A stretch of 64,000 nucleotides of DNA from Pelecanus crispus (Eukaryota > Chordata > Aves > Pelecaniformes > Pelecanidae). Under the pieces are notes generated by a model. It was not told the origin of the DNA. It made no database searches and saw only the letters and a program-made list of their open reading frames with translations. Position numbers and translations under genes: made by a program. Numbering within the stretch: the stretch's first letter is position 1; every line of letters begins with the position of its first letter. This document shows, in pieces, positions 35,101 through 50,100 of this stretch. The DNA is taken from the NCBI RefSeq assembly GCF_030463565.1, contig NC_134643.1, forward strand, positions 214,510,583 to 214,574,582, in the 5' to 3' direction.

Positions 35101-38100
35101 TTTGCTGGCAGGATGACCGGTACTGATGGGTTTTGCTAGTGGAGTATCATTTACCACACGACTGTTACACAAAGCTTTCGAGTGTTGCTTCATCAGGTGT
35201 AGGACATGTTGGACATTGGCACCAACTGAATGACTGGGACTGGTAGACTGAAAGGAAAAGTAAAAGAGACTTCTTTTAAATGGCATTGTCAACAACCTAC
35301 TTGGTACTAATGGAGAACATTTAAAAACAGTAACATTTCTTATTTGCTGCCAAGAATGCATTTTTTGTTTGAATGAATATGCACTACCAAGAACAGCTTG
35401 ACTAGCAGCATAGAGAGGACCCATTTTTTTGGAAATGCCACTTCAGCAAGTTATCGATACTCAACAAGCCTTTTGAAGACAAACTGGCAGAAAAGAGTCA
35501 AAGAAAATGAAATGATCTGGCCACTGGGTGTCAGGAGTGCACCAAGCCAAAGCCACTTAAGGAGCTGCAGCTACTGAGCATTAAGCTTTGGAATTAAGCA
35601 GCTCACCTTCCCAGCTACAAAGGGTACATCACCCAGACACAGTCTGTAATGGGGCTGCGTAGTGAGATGGCTTGTAAGAGAGCATTTCTGCAAAGAAAGA
35701 AGAGAGAAATGTTTATGAAAGATGACACTACAGCAAACCCGTTTTCCCTTTGCTTTGTAATAAAAGAGGCAGCCTACCTTCCTGACTGCATGCACACACT
35801 CTTATTTAACTCCTCAGTAATTACCCTTCTCTTGCCCCCATGTTACCTTCTCTGGCTGCTTAGTTTTTTTCCTGGGTTTTCTTGCTTTTGGAGAAAGCAA
35901 TGGTGATGCTGCTTGAATCAGTAGTCTGTTGGTCTCCAGGCCTGTCTGAAGCTTTAATTGAGGGAATAAGGGGAGTTACTGGAATTATATTAATAGGGAG
36001 TCAGAGACAGAATAGCTGAGAATTGCAAAACAAGAATTTTTAAAATACAGGCTCTCTGAAAGCAAGGGCTGCAAGTTTTTAGGATGCTTCGGCAGTCCAA
36101 GATCAATTTAAACATTAAACAAGAATACTTCCTCTGGTAGCGCTACTCATCACTAATCCTAGTAAGTTAGAAGATTAATCTTACTGCATTACTCCCATGC
36201 AGGCAAGTGCCAAAACATCAGCTGTGCTTTACACTTGACAAAATGTTAGGGAACTCGAGCCACCCACCCCTGCTCAATAGATCCTGTGGCATATAGTTAA
36301 CAGACAACTATTCCTTCTGTTCTATTAAATGTGACAGTAAAAAAACCCCAAACCACCTGTTGGAAGAGTTAAGGTCAGGATTCTCACTGTCAACAGTGAG
36401 CTCTATATGCTTCACTGTTCCTTCCAACAGGAAGCTACAGCATGGCTTTAGAAATCATCTCCTAACCAATCTCAACTAGAAGCATTCACAGAAGAATTAC
36501 TCATGATTAATTTGAGACACCACTCCCCTCCCCGCCCCCCCCCCCCCATGGCAAAGGTTAATGCTAGAGCCTAACACGTACCTACATACTTCTTCAGCAT
36601 ACAATGAATATTTAATGAAGACAACACTTCAAGGTTAGGAGAAGACCAGTGTCCTTATGGGCTCATAACCAATAGTATGTTGCCTCTTTTTTGCCTCCTA
36701 CAATATTTCTAGTTAGAGTTATGAACCAGGGAGCACACTTGTTGACTTTGATCTATTTAAAGCAGAGATCCTCATACATCCTCAGCTATGAATTAGTCTG
36801 AATTTCTATTCCTCTTTTCCAACTGGCTTCTCTTACTGAAGAAATAAAGCTTCAGTGCACAGGTGCTGTTAGTAAAAGGTTTCCAAAAAGCTCAGAGAAC
36901 TTCAGAACCTCAGATGGGGCGGGGCAGGGGGAGGAAGGCTAACACAAGCTTTTCATTATTCTGTATATAGGAGGCACTTTCAGCAAGTTTAGTTGAAAAG
37001 TTGATGGAAAGGAAGAGCTAATTACAGTGCATACCAGTACAAAAGAAATTTCCTGTTGGTTACCTCAGCTGCTTTTTCCTGAACAAGCTTCCTCGCGTGT
37101 TCTTCCTCCTGAAGCTTCTGTTCCAGCTCTTTCATTTTTTTCTAGTCAAAGTTGAATAAAAATAGCATTACTAATGAAACAATTATTTTCTTCCTGAAGC
37201 CTGCAATACTAAGAGCTTGAGCAAAAGTGTATCAGTTCAACTTACAACTTAAAGCTAAGTGAAGACTTCAGCATTAGAAGTATTGCTGACATTTTGTCTG
37301 TATAGGCATAAATACAGCAGTCAAGTGCTTATGCTTAAAACTCAATTGATTTTTCTATTTTTACTTCCACAACTGGTATCTGTATTTAACTTGCAGCCTA
37401 CAGGGAGAGTAATACACAATGCTGTCTTTCTCTTCAGTTGTAAAAAACCCCAGAAAGTAGGTTGTTTTGTGTACATTATCCTGAAGGACTCTGTACCAGA
37501 AAAGGGCTTGAAGACTTGCTTTATTTAGACCACTAATTTTGCTAGTATCTATAACTTAAACTCTTAGAAGAGAGGCATTTTTTAACATCTAGCCACCTTC
37601 TTAATAAAGAAGAGAGAGGAAAGTTTATATGATGCCTCAGAGATATCTTTAAGCAAAACTGAAGTGATTTCATCTTTTTATGGTTAAAGACATGTAAGAA
37701 CTCTTTCAAAAACCCTTCTCAAAGAAAAGGGTTAAGGGGAAAGGCACACATTTCTTTGTAAACCCTGCAACAAGATGAAAACCTTGTTTAAGCAGGATAG
37801 ACTTACTTAAACTCCCAATGTGAAAGTTATTTGATAACTTTCTGGTTTTATACAGCAGGGTGAAAAAAATGATCCAGAGCTCCAGGACGCAAAACAACTT
37901 CCCTCCTCTTCCCCCAAAGACTGATTATTCACAGAGCCACTAATCAAACTTAAGGCAGAAAAGCATGCAATTCAAAGTAACAGCTACATTTGTATACTTC
38001 TGTTTATAAACCCACTACACTGAAGTAGTATTTCAATTCTGCTTTACTTAAGCATTAACTGCAAGATTAATGTAACCAGCTGTTATACAAAGGCGTTCAA

Positions 38101-41100
38101 GGCAAAACCCTGGATAAACATTGAGGACAAAGGCACTATATAAAAGGAACCAACTTTTTCTGTTGAATAGAAGATCCCTTTTGACACCACCACCCCCATT
38201 CAGGTACATTCCAGGTCACTTAAAATCATCTTCTGCCCTTTACAGCATGCGGCACAATTCTGGATTTCCATGTGGTCAGTCTCACAAAGATCTTTGTTTA
38301 ACCTAAGTATAACAGAATTTTTAATATGAAAATGCTGAAGCAAATCTTCTGTTTGAGCTGAAGACTGACATGAAACTGGGCCAATGCTTTTATACTGAAA
38401 CAAATGAGTATTCGCTCAACCAGCTGCTCAGCTGCAGTGTGCAGCTCAAACTGCACAGCAAGAGTGTATCTTACTGTGTCATCAGTGACAGACCCTGTTA
38501 CAAATTAGCTATCCAAGTATATTCCCAAAAGAAATTTTTTTTCTTGCTTATAGAAAAAAGTATTATGCGGATTATTGGTCCATCACTGAGAGGGAGAGGC
38601 CAGAGGGCCAGCTAACGATGAACACAGACCCTTCCCAGCCCACGCTGCCCGTCACGTAAGGTAGCACGGCACAGAAAATGCCCTGCAGGTCAGCACTGGG
38701 CTGCCTACAGAAAATGCCCTGCAGGTCAGCACTGGGCTGCCTACAGAAAATGCCCTGCAGGTCAGCACTGGGCTGCCTAAAACCCTCTGCTCAGTCAGAG
38801 TGTTGGGAGTCTTGTGGTCTCTCTGCAGCAGCAGAAGGAGGTAGAATGGGGACCGGATTTCAGAAGCCAACACCACAGATGGTATACAGAAAGAATATGA
38901 TCAAACACAGTCATGCTGAACTTTTAAAAACTACCGATTCGAAATGAATCCTGAAGAGGCAGACTGGTTCAAACCCACTGACAGCCAGCCAGTGCTAGAG
39001 GCCTAGCAATGTCAGGCGCCATAATTCTGCACGCAAAATAATCAATAGTAACTGCATTTCTTAAGGAGGAGTGTGAGTGGCTAGAAAAAAAACCACACCA
39101 AACCCCTACAAGTCAAGTCAGATCTGTGTCATAACAGAATATAACTGCTAGCATCGAGTAGCATGCAAGGCAAGTCAGAAGCTGGGAGCTCAGGAACACC
39201 CGCAATCCTACATGCCTAGGCACCAACTAACCACAAAAGAGGAACACCAACAGATACCATTAAGGCTAAACAAAGTGTACTGACCTAAAGCCTGCCTGGC
39301 CGTGTAGAGTTCCAGCAGTAACTGCAAGTTTTTCCACCACTTCAACTTTAAAAAGATGTTTAGTTGCTGTGTTTCTCTACAGCATAAAGTTTTGCTCAGC
39401 TCTATTATTGACATATAGCTATAAAGTGCTGATTACAATAAACAAGATAAATCTGGTAACAGTATCCAGTACAAATGACAGACCTCTGCTATCGACTGCA
39501 TCATAGTAAGTCTGCTGTACTCTTTTTCCAGCATATCCAGCTTTTCCAACTTAGACTGAACATGTGATTGATCAAGAAGCCGATCCCTCTCCAACGAACC
39601 CTTGAAAGGAGAAGCAAAAAGCAAAACAATTATAAGGACAATAAAACAAGACCATCTGTAGTAACTCTTGTGTCTGCAGCACAAAGCAGGCCCATAAACA
39701 GTCCAAAAGAACTACTGCTTCCGCTGCACAATTTTAGATGGTCCTACAATTAGGGAGCAAACTGCACCACTGGTCCACCAGTGTTGGGAATCTCACATCA
39801 GCCAGATTCAGATGAAAGAGAATTCTGCAGTCTTTCCTCCCTCCGAACCCAACGTGGTAAAAACCCCTCATTACTCAGCTATTAGAAATAGCTTGCTTAA
39901 TTTTTTTCTTCAGTAAATACTTAATAGACTGAAATAGGACAGCCACAGAGACCAATGAACAGAGAGCTCTAGGTGATCCATACTCCTATAAAACAAAATT
40001 CAAGCTCATTTTAGATACAGGCCAAATCCCACAGTCACTGATGGTGGGAAACAGAAATTTTATTATTATTTCTACAGAATCAGTTTTTCAACCCCAGTTT
40101 AGCAAAAGTAGTACTAGTGAAGAAAATCCTCAAAGACCTGAAGAGTGTAAACACAAAAGGGAGTTTTTTTCCAGTGGCACATGGGTATAACACTGAGGAA
40201 TAAGAACGAGCTACTGCAGTAAGCCAATCATGCAAAAGCAAACAATTCTTATTAATACTAGAGCCTGATACTGGCTTAGAGACAGGTGCACAAAGGCAGA
40301 AAATACCAGGATCCTGGTTAAGACTGGGAAATTTAAGCAGGGAAATTATCCACACCTAAGTACACAAAGGCCAGCTGAAATAGACATCCACCCTTAAAGA
40401 TATTAAAATTACAGTAACTATGAAAAATCATGACATAGTTCATGATTTTACCATTTAATCCTGAGATAATCTTGAGAACACACCTGTTTCTCCAAGAGAT
40501 GCGACTTCTCATTTTCTGCATGCTGGATCATTTTCCTCATGTAGTCCAGCTGTTTCTCTAAAAGGCTGCACCGAGACTCAGCAGCTGCCAGCTGAGAAGC
40601 CAGTTCTGAAAATAATAGAAGGCATAAAAGTGAAATCGTGCACTGCTTGTTCCTGGGATTTGATGTTTCCAGGACAGTTCCAAAACAAACAAGAAAAGGA
40701 TCATCTAAAGAAACCCACTGATTAAGTGTATTCTGTATGCATGCAAATCCCTAAAAGAAAGTATGCTTTTAAAATTATTTCCTCGTAACTCCACGCGTCA
40801 CTGCAAAGTAGAAGATGCTGAACAAAGTAAATTAAAATAGTTTAATGCATTGATAAAACTCAAGTTTCATCCACATCAGTGTTCTGTAGTATCTATATAA
40901 AGTTTGCAAACAACCTTGATTTTTCTTTGACACTTCAGTCTTGTCATGCTCTTTGTGTTGCATTTGTTCACTTAGTACTTTTTTATAGTCTGCTGTTTCT
41001 CTGCTGAGGTGTTTCACATTCTCCTCTGCCTGAAGCCGCTCCAACTCCAGTCGATGAATTTTTTCCTGGAGATTCTTCAGAGCAGAAAATATTGCTGTAA

Positions 41101-44100
41101 TTGAACAAGTACCTTCTGTTAGATACCATTAAATCACCACTTCAAGATACATTGAACTTGAAACGTTTTTATAAAAGCATGTTATGTAAGGAAGTCAGAG
41201 CGTTCCTTACCAGCATCCAAGACTCCTTCCAGGAATTAAAACCTGCTTCCTTTTAAACCATAACTGATTCTGCAACTAGTCTCAAACAAGTAGATGCCCT
41301 TGGTGCACACCTTCATCTGAAACATTTGGGAAAGATGCATCCATTTCCCAGAACAAGGCACATAAATATTCTGGAGATTAAGTGGAGATTAAGTGCAAAC
41401 AGTGCATCTTCTGACTCTTTATCAGAAGGAAATCAAAGGTCACAACTAGATAGTTACAACACTGGCAGTTCTCTACACTATTATTCCTCTACAAGTGCAT
41501 GCTAGCACAACAAATACACAAACACAATGTTCCTATGAATGGTCGTAGAGCAGAAAAAAGGTTAGCTATTAGAAAGGCTATAAAAATGTTTCTTTCTCTA
41601 AGTGACAGCTCTTTTTTGATTCTTCTGTTTTTGCACTTGTGTTCCCCTCCTCGCCACCCAAGACATGCATCTCCTTTGAGCTGAACAGCTTTCCCTTTTT
41701 CTGTTCCATTCCCTGCTTTAACAATTACTGAACAAAACCTTTATCTATTCATCACCACAAAAAGAAAAGCAGTTGTAATGCAACTCGCATCACCTTGCAA
41801 TTAGACCATCTGCTGGTAATCTGATGTATTACGTCTCTTGGCTGTATTGTTTTTTGCAAAGGGACCCATAACGATAAACCCTTTCCCCTATACAATCCTG
41901 TTAAAGTAAAACACAGGAACATGTGTACAGACAGCTCATATAGCAGCCTAATCTGCAAGGTCACATTAACCCACTCCTTTGTGCTTAAACCCACTCTAGA
42001 AAAAGAACACACCACCTTTATTACCAAATGCATGAGCACAGAAAAGTTGGGAATGTGTATTTGTTTGAGCATCAGACAACAAAAAAAGGAAAAATCCTTG
42101 TCAGAATTAATTTGTTCCAGAGTAAAAACTCATCAAATCTTGAAATTCAGAATAGCACATTAGAGTATCACAGCAGTAAAAACTTCCTCCTTTAAGATAA
42201 CTGTTAAGTAAATAAGACGTGGGTGACAGCAGTCACAGTTAAGGAGAAGCTATAGATAGCTTGGCCCTGTTTGCAGCATCAGAGTCACCAACTGCACCCT
42301 CTTCTCTTTCCTTATGTTTCTGTTACCAGGATTCAGTTGAAATGGGCACAGCTGGAACCATGAACAGCTTCGTTACTGTTATCCTTACAGCTAAATTGAA
42401 ACCTCTGTACGTTTACAAAAATGACTAACAAAACACAGGAATGAAGCAATTCAGGAAACAAATAAAGATGAAACCAAACACAATGACAAGTATCATTCAG
42501 TCACCCTTATTAGAGTATTAAAGCCAACTATGTATGCCAAGACACACACATACACAACACAAAGAAATTCAAACCAAAATACGCAGAATTTACTACACTC
42601 AATTTGATTTTTTTTTTTTAAATTAGGGGGTAGAAGGAGCAGCAAGGACCCCCAAGAATAATCAAATCTACCTTCTCATCTGAAGTTAATTCCCATATCC
42701 TTAACCTTACTAAAATATACACTCTGGAACATTTTTGCATTTTTAAAACCTATGCAAAAAGAGTAAGATATTGGATCATTGCTGTTGGATTTAATTTTCA
42801 GTATGTATTCATATTTAAACATTTTTTGAAAACAAAGACACTTCATAATTTTTAAAATGGGATATAATTTATCATATTGTCTCTGCACTTAAATTTCAGA
42901 GTTGGCAGATTCCCTGCTTGAAAAAAGTTGCCAAGCGAAAGTTTGGAAGTCAAAAGATGTCACTAATGCAACGTGCAACACAATCTACAAAAATACGCCT
43001 ACATCAGTAATTCATAAGGAAGCTCTTTCCTGCACATCCGATTTTTTATCTGTCACAAGGTTCCTTTAGTTTTGTGTCAACGGCACTCTTAAAACTGATG
43101 GCATTGAGCATATACTGCATTTTAAATAGCACTTCAAGAATTCAGATTTCACCTACTAGGTCATTAACATATTGGTCTCTAGTAATTCAGACATGAATTA
43201 CGGTATTGGAACAGGGACTCGAGCCTATCATGCTGAGGTTTTTTTACTTAGTTTGGGTAATACTAGGATTCATCCTAAATCTTCATCACTGTTCTCCCTA
43301 TAAGGGGGGAAAAAAAAAAAAAAAAATCAAGTTTTTCATACCCTTAAGCCTCCATGCAACTCCAGTCTTAAAGGATGTATTTTTGCAATGACCCTGAGCC
43401 AAACAGCTCACATCAAAGGATCAGTGCTGCTCTAGCCTCCCAACTCCCCTTGCTGCCTCCCGTACTTACCCCAAGGCAGCTCTGGAGTATGTTTCATTGC
43501 ATGACAAGCCAATTCACGAAAACAACAGAAAACTAACCAAGAATGTTTTTGTTCATGTCAGGTCAAGCAAGACAAATCTATTTATCTGGAGATGAACACT
43601 AGGACCAGAGTGGGAAAGCAGGGAGAAGGAATAGCCTAGAAACAAGGAAGAATAAATGGGAGTAAAATCGCATCCCTTTTTTGTGTGGTGATCTCTCTGT
43701 TCAGCCCTATGCTGCATAATACTTTTTTTGTATGCTCTAAGTCCTCACTGATATAATAAATAGTCTCACCACACCCTTTGTCCATGACAAGCTTTCCCAT
43801 TGCAACAGCACTAAACCTCTTCCTTAGCTCCAAACCGTTTTGGGGACTAAAGTATCCTTATTTCAAACACAGCTGTGAACTCAGAAGAAAGACTGAGGGA
43901 GAAGAGGACTGGAGAAGAGGCAAAGAAAACATGTTGGGACAATTTCACAAAGTGTTTGGCCAATTTTACAGCTCTCTACTACTGAAGAGGAGCATCTTTC
44001 TTCAGCTGTAAGACGACCTTTTTCATTAGGTATTCTTCAGAAAAGGAAGTGCAAAGGACTGACAAAACAAGTGACCTGCACATGACTAGGAAGTGATAAA

Positions 44101-47100
44101 AGAATAAAAATACTACAACCTTTGTAGATGTGGACATACAGTACTTCGCCACATGGTTTGGAAACAGCTAAGAAAACAACTTTGCTGAACTATTACCTCT
44201 GCTGTTGCTTTCAGGATATGGAATTACTGGTTTCCGTGGGGACCGCAGCAAATCTGAATTAATAAATGGCTTGTACTTTGGGTATTCTATAAATGAAGTT
44301 GCAGAGAGTCCATCTGTGGCTGACGCAGAGTTGCGAGTTTTGTGTAGATCACCCTGAAAACAAAACAAATCTATTATTCAGCACATTGGTTTCTCTGTCA
44401 CAACAACAAAAAAAAAAAAAAAAAAAAAGAAGAATCCAATTAGATGGTGTGGAGAAATATCGCTGCATGACACTGTTAATACCTCAAAAGCTGTATTTCC
44501 TTCCTTACAGCCTTAGGCTGTGTCACTTTCACATCCAACTCCCCTACACTAAAAACAGTATCAGAAAGAAAATATCTTTTCCATACTAGTTTCTGATTCC
44601 ACTTTTGTTTTCTACTTGCTTCATACTGCCTCTTGCTTATTGTGAGAAGATAATACACCAGTCAGTTGGAAAATAGCTGCCTTCTGAACTACTGATTACC
44701 CTTACTGCATGCAAGATACTGTACTAAGGTGGCCAAGCCTGATAAAAACACACCCAGGACCGCAGTTCTACATCCACTCATCTAACAAAATGGCTCACCG
44801 ACTGCAGATGGGGCAGAGGACACGCTCTCTCCTCACCCTCCCAGCTACGCAGTCCCAACCCCTCTTTTCCACTGGCTTCAAGTCATCTTTCCTATCCTTC
44901 CACGCACAGATTGCGCCTCACCAGCAGAGATACCTAGGTGACTTCATGCTACACCGCATTAGTGGTATCAGCACAAGAAAAGCAGCAGCAGATGACGGCC
45001 GGGAAGGTACCTCTGCCTCTGAGCAGCAACGCAGATCAGCTTGAGACTGTTCTCGAAAACACAGCCACAGAGACCACGGATTTCCCAGCAGTCTACATCA
45101 ACTTTCAAATGTTTGCTGGGTTTTGGATGTTGCAATGACCAAAGGGGACCACCTAGCTCTGAACATGCTAAGCACTCAGGATACCATTAAACCATGTGCT
45201 TTCTAGATTCTTCTAAGCAAAAGGGCCACGGCACTGAGTATACCGTGTTTATAGTTTTGACTCAAAAACTGACCACCTGGCCTAAGCTTTCCAATTTGTG
45301 CATATTAATTAAAAAAATATGAATGCTTATTTTTAGCGTGCAAGAGTAATTTGTCTCTACTATACCCACCACTAAACATTTCAATAACGGGATTTGAAGG
45401 TAACCTAAGGGAGAAGTGGGCTGCAGGCAGATGCAATGCTCCTACAGCTTTCCACAGAGCATTTACCTCACTAATATGTCAACTGAGCAATTGCTGATCT
45501 TAGTAGGGTTTTTTTAGGCTTCTGCAAATACCAACCATTGGGAGCATATTGTGACCTAAATTAAAATACAGAAAGTATTTATGTAAGTATCTCATAGCGT
45601 ATTAGACAACGGCCCAAAACACATTATAAGGAAGATAAATAATACAGGGAAAAATTTAAGAAAATTTTAAGTTATTTAAAGCCTATATACAGCCAATTTC
45701 CTCTTAAAATGAAGTGATTCATTGTGGACAAGAAAATTAAGACCCTAAGTATTCTGAATGTATCAATCAGTGTTTCTAAGCACAGTTTTATGAATGCTTT
45801 GCAGTTTGTGTTTATAACATTTTCCTACACGACATAACTGCTTTTCTTGGAATAACCACATTTGCACAAGAACTTTTGCTACCACAGAAAGCCAATTAAA
45901 ACACTAATCCCTAATAAAGAATATAGTAATAAAAACATTTTGAACACGTTTTTGTATGCATGCATATACACACTGCTTTTATGTGCAGCAGCCATACTGG
46001 TCTAACTAGAACATGTGAATTTAAAACAGAATGAAAGCCTGTCAGATGCCAACATCAAGACCTAAACCTCACTCCTGCAAAAATACCATCAGCGTTACAG
46101 GGTGCTGAACTGATGAACACAGAATAAGATGACCAAATAATGAAGTAAAAATGTACCAAGCAAAACACAGTACTTTATGCGGCAGGCAATAGAATAACAG
46201 CAGCAACGTAAGCCTCAGCAACTCAAACGACAGTAATTATTGATTCAAATATCAACACACTATCTGCTATTGATTCAAATCAAAGGTATCCCATGAAACA
46301 GTCAAAAAAAAAAGGGGAATCGGTTTTCACTCAAAGTAGGGCTGCCAGCATCACCACTTTCCTAGATGTCTTTAAGATTTTACAAGTGAAACATGTCTGT
46401 GATTTAAAAATGACTCAGTAAAAAACTCAACTACAGGACTTTTCCTTGTTTTTACTGACATAAGTAACACTTTTCTAGCCAACAGCAGACTAACTGAAAG
46501 TAAAAGTTAGCATACTCCAAGGCTTGAACACCAAGTTACACAAAGCAAAACAAAAACAGGCTTTTGACTGGTTGCATGTCTTCTGAATTTCACCTAGATG
46601 CAAGGTACAAGCACTAATTTGAGTAGTGTAATAGTCAGTACAGATATCCGTTTGACATAAATACTGAAAAAATTGTGCTGAAATATTGTCCATAGTATAG
46701 GCAATCATTCTTTGCTTCTGTCTAAATAATCACTTGCTACTAAGTATAGTTTTCTTATATGTTTGAGCAAAAGACTAGTTTATATTCTGTTTCACAAATA
46801 GCGACTTCTAAATAACCGGAGTGAAAAACGTGAGAAACTTTATGAAACAGCACCAAGGAATTTCCCATCACAAATCTCAGACTCAATTATCACACCAGTT
46901 CTCTGCTCCTCTCCTCGATTGCTCTCAAGTCATTAAAAATTATTTAAGTCTGTTTCTGCTCTTGGAAATTCTCACGGGGAGCATCATGCTGCAATGCTCA
47001 GGAAAATCCTGAAACATAAACAAATCCATCTGAAAATCAGGGAACTCCATGTTTTGTTCTGAATCTCAGAGCTAGGCCACCAATGTGGCAGCATGGCCAG

Positions 47101-50100
47101 CAGGTTGAGGGAGGTGATTTCTGCCCCTCTGCTCTGCTCTGGTGAGACCCCACCTGCAGTGCTGCGTCCAGCTCTGGGGCCCTCAGCACAGGAAGGACAT
47201 GGACCTGCTGGAGCGGGTCCAGAGGAGGGCCACAAAAATGATCCGAGGGCTGGAGCACCTCTCCTACGAGGCCAGGCTGAGAGAGTTGGGGTTGTTCATC
47301 CTGGAGAAGAGAAGGCTGCGGGGAGACCTTAGTGCAGCCTTCCAGTACTTAAAGGGGGCCTACAGGAAGGATGGGGACAATCTTTTGAGCAAGGGCTGTT
47401 GTGACAGGACAAGGGGTAATGGGTTTAAACTAAAGAAGAATAGATTTAGACTGGATATAAGGAAGAAATTTTTTACAATGAGGGTGGTAATACACTGGAA
47501 CAGGTTGCCCAGAGAGGTGGTGGAGGCCCCATCCCTGGTGGCATTCAAGGTCAGGTTGGACGGGGCTCTGAGCAACCTGATCTGGTTAAAGCTGTCCCTG
47601 CTCACTGCAGGGGGGTTGGGCTAGGTGACCTCTAAAGGTCCCTTCCAACCCAAAACATTCTATGATTCTATTTGCTAACTACATCTTCTCCCCTCACTCT
47701 GGGTACTCCCTGTGGTCTTTCCTTAAGCCACACTAAAGCCTCATAATCGTAAAGAAAGCAGCTCAGCAGTCCCACCAGGAGCCAAGCGCACCAGCGTTAC
47801 GTAGCGGTAGAGAGCTGAGCACATTTAACCTTCGCTGGTCTGAGGACATTGCCTTCCAAAATCCATTGCTGCTACCACTGCCTATCACCTGCCTCCTCAA
47901 GCATGCAAAAGGGAACATTAAAAACACAGAGCAGCAACAGCTTAACACACCAGTAACAAGCAGCAACATCCTGAAGCTCCCAAAGACTAAACACAGTGTG
48001 TGTGTGGGGGGGGACACACCCCAAAAAACAACAAACATAACCTCATATGGAAAGTTTTAAAATAAGAATCAGCAACACTTTTCAAACCAAGCAGCTTGTG
48101 TAGATGACAACAATGACCATAACATTGTTACTTCTCCGGTGCAGTAAAGAAATACAGCACACTGTGGAAAACTTTCCAGATGGGTATTAATCTCACTGCT
48201 ATACCAAAGGAAAAAAAAAAAAAGAAAAAAAAAGCTCTATGTTTTTGTCACTACCATACAGAATTTGGCTAGATCCCTGGACAGTAAAAATAACAATGAT
48301 TTATAAACAAACTGTAGAACCAGAGAGGCAGAAAAATGCAGAAAATTTCTCAGGCAATAACTGCAACAAAAAAGCATGAGGGCACGAAGCCAGAGCCTTT
48401 GGTACTAGCACTTTGGCACTGGGAAAAGGGACTAAATTAGAGCGGGTGTATTGCAAGTTCTTATATGGGTGCTAAGAACAGGAGAAAAAAAACCTGAAGC
48501 TTGGTAATGCTTTAAATGACACCCAGTAGTCCTCAAAAAAACAAAAAACCAACCCACCAAAAAAACCAACCCACCAAAACCCCAGAAGCTGAAATAGGGG
48601 AAATTATCTCAAGACTAGGAAAAAACCAGAATAACCAGGTATTGAGTTCACGGAGCACAAAATATCCAACTACCCAGTTAGTGAAACTTTCAAAATAGCC
48701 TTTCTGGAGGGACAATCTCAATTAGCAGCCTGCCCTCATCCCTCAGTACTGACTGCATTACTGGAGAGCGGGGAAGGAAGAACACCCCTATCACCCAGAG
48801 GCCAACCTAAGTGCTGTCTGTGCTTGCCTGATACAGAACTGAGTCAGGAATGCTCTAAATTTAAATAACATCCCTAGTTAAGAGCAGACATTAAAAAGTT
48901 AACTTAGTCAAGCCATTACATCAAATAAGGGAGAAAAAATGCTGGCACGATACAGTATTTTTTTTGGTACGTTTCTGCTGTAGTGTTCTAGATGTATTAA
49001 AAGCAACTATTTTCAAAGTTCAGACAGCATAAAGTTTGCTTTCTTCCTTTTTTTCCACAAATAAAGAAGTCTTCAGTGGGCAGCTTTTTTCCTGCAAGTT
49101 TTGTTTTACTAACTAAACTAATTAAACAGCCTACATTCATCCACTTAAGACTAAAACTAGTTTTCTGACATTGTTCTCTATGCATGCTAGAAAAAATACC
49201 AGTCAGGAAGGGCACGGGAGTCCTCAAATCACTCTGTCATCACTCTTGCTGGTGCAGGTGCAAATACGGGGCCACGCTGCAGAGGAATAAGAGACAGACA
49301 AGAGAGAACACCAAGCTGGGTGCTCACCAAGCAGCTGTTGAGACGCCAAACCATGAATCCTCACAAGACACACCCTGCACACCATCATTCTGCCTTCTCT
49401 CCCCTATCTCCACACCTCCAAAGTATTACATAGGACACGGCCGCTTACAAAGAAAAAAAAGCAACCAAAAAACCCACTTGGCTTCATAGAATCATAGAAT
49501 CGTTTAGGTTGGAAAAGACCTTTAAGATCATAGAATCACAGAATCATAGAATCGTTTAGGTTGGAAAAGACCTTTAAGATCATCCAGTCCAACCATTAAC
49601 CCACACTACCAAGTCTACTCTAAGCCAATCAAGGGTAGACTAGACTAAACCGTGTCCCGAAGTGCCACGTTTACCCGTTTTTTGAACACTTCCAGGGATG
49701 GGGACTCCACCACCTCTCTGGGCAGTCTGTTCCAATGCTTGACTGCCCTTTCCGTGAAGAAATTTTTCATGATTTCCAACCTAAACCTCCCCTGGCGCAG
49801 CTTGAGCCCGTTTCTTCTCATCCTTCCTTCGGGAAGCCGCAAAGGTCAAACCAAAAAGTCAAACAAGAAACCCAACTGGAAAGCTGCGCCGGAGGTGAGG
49901 AGCTGGTGGAGGTGAGCAGCCTGCACCCTCCCAGCCCAGCCCAGCCCGCTGCGCTGGCTCTGGCCGAGCCCCCGTTTCTCCATGTCGCCTGTCACGATCG
50001 AGACGCGGGTCCCGTTGCTTCTCCACGCCCGGCGCCTTGCGAGGAAGGCGGGCGAGGGAATTCCAGCTCCCCGCTCAGCCACCTGCGGGTCACCGCCACA

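Noticed and set aside
38672-38779. Direct repeats considered as a CRISPR-like array
   Set aside because: The copies are head-to-tail without spacers, and the locus is a vertebrate intron.
47142-47624. 160-codon open frame in CEP57 intron 1
   Set aside because: It is the C-terminal remnant of CR1 ORF2, not a host gene; it lacks the catalytic domains.
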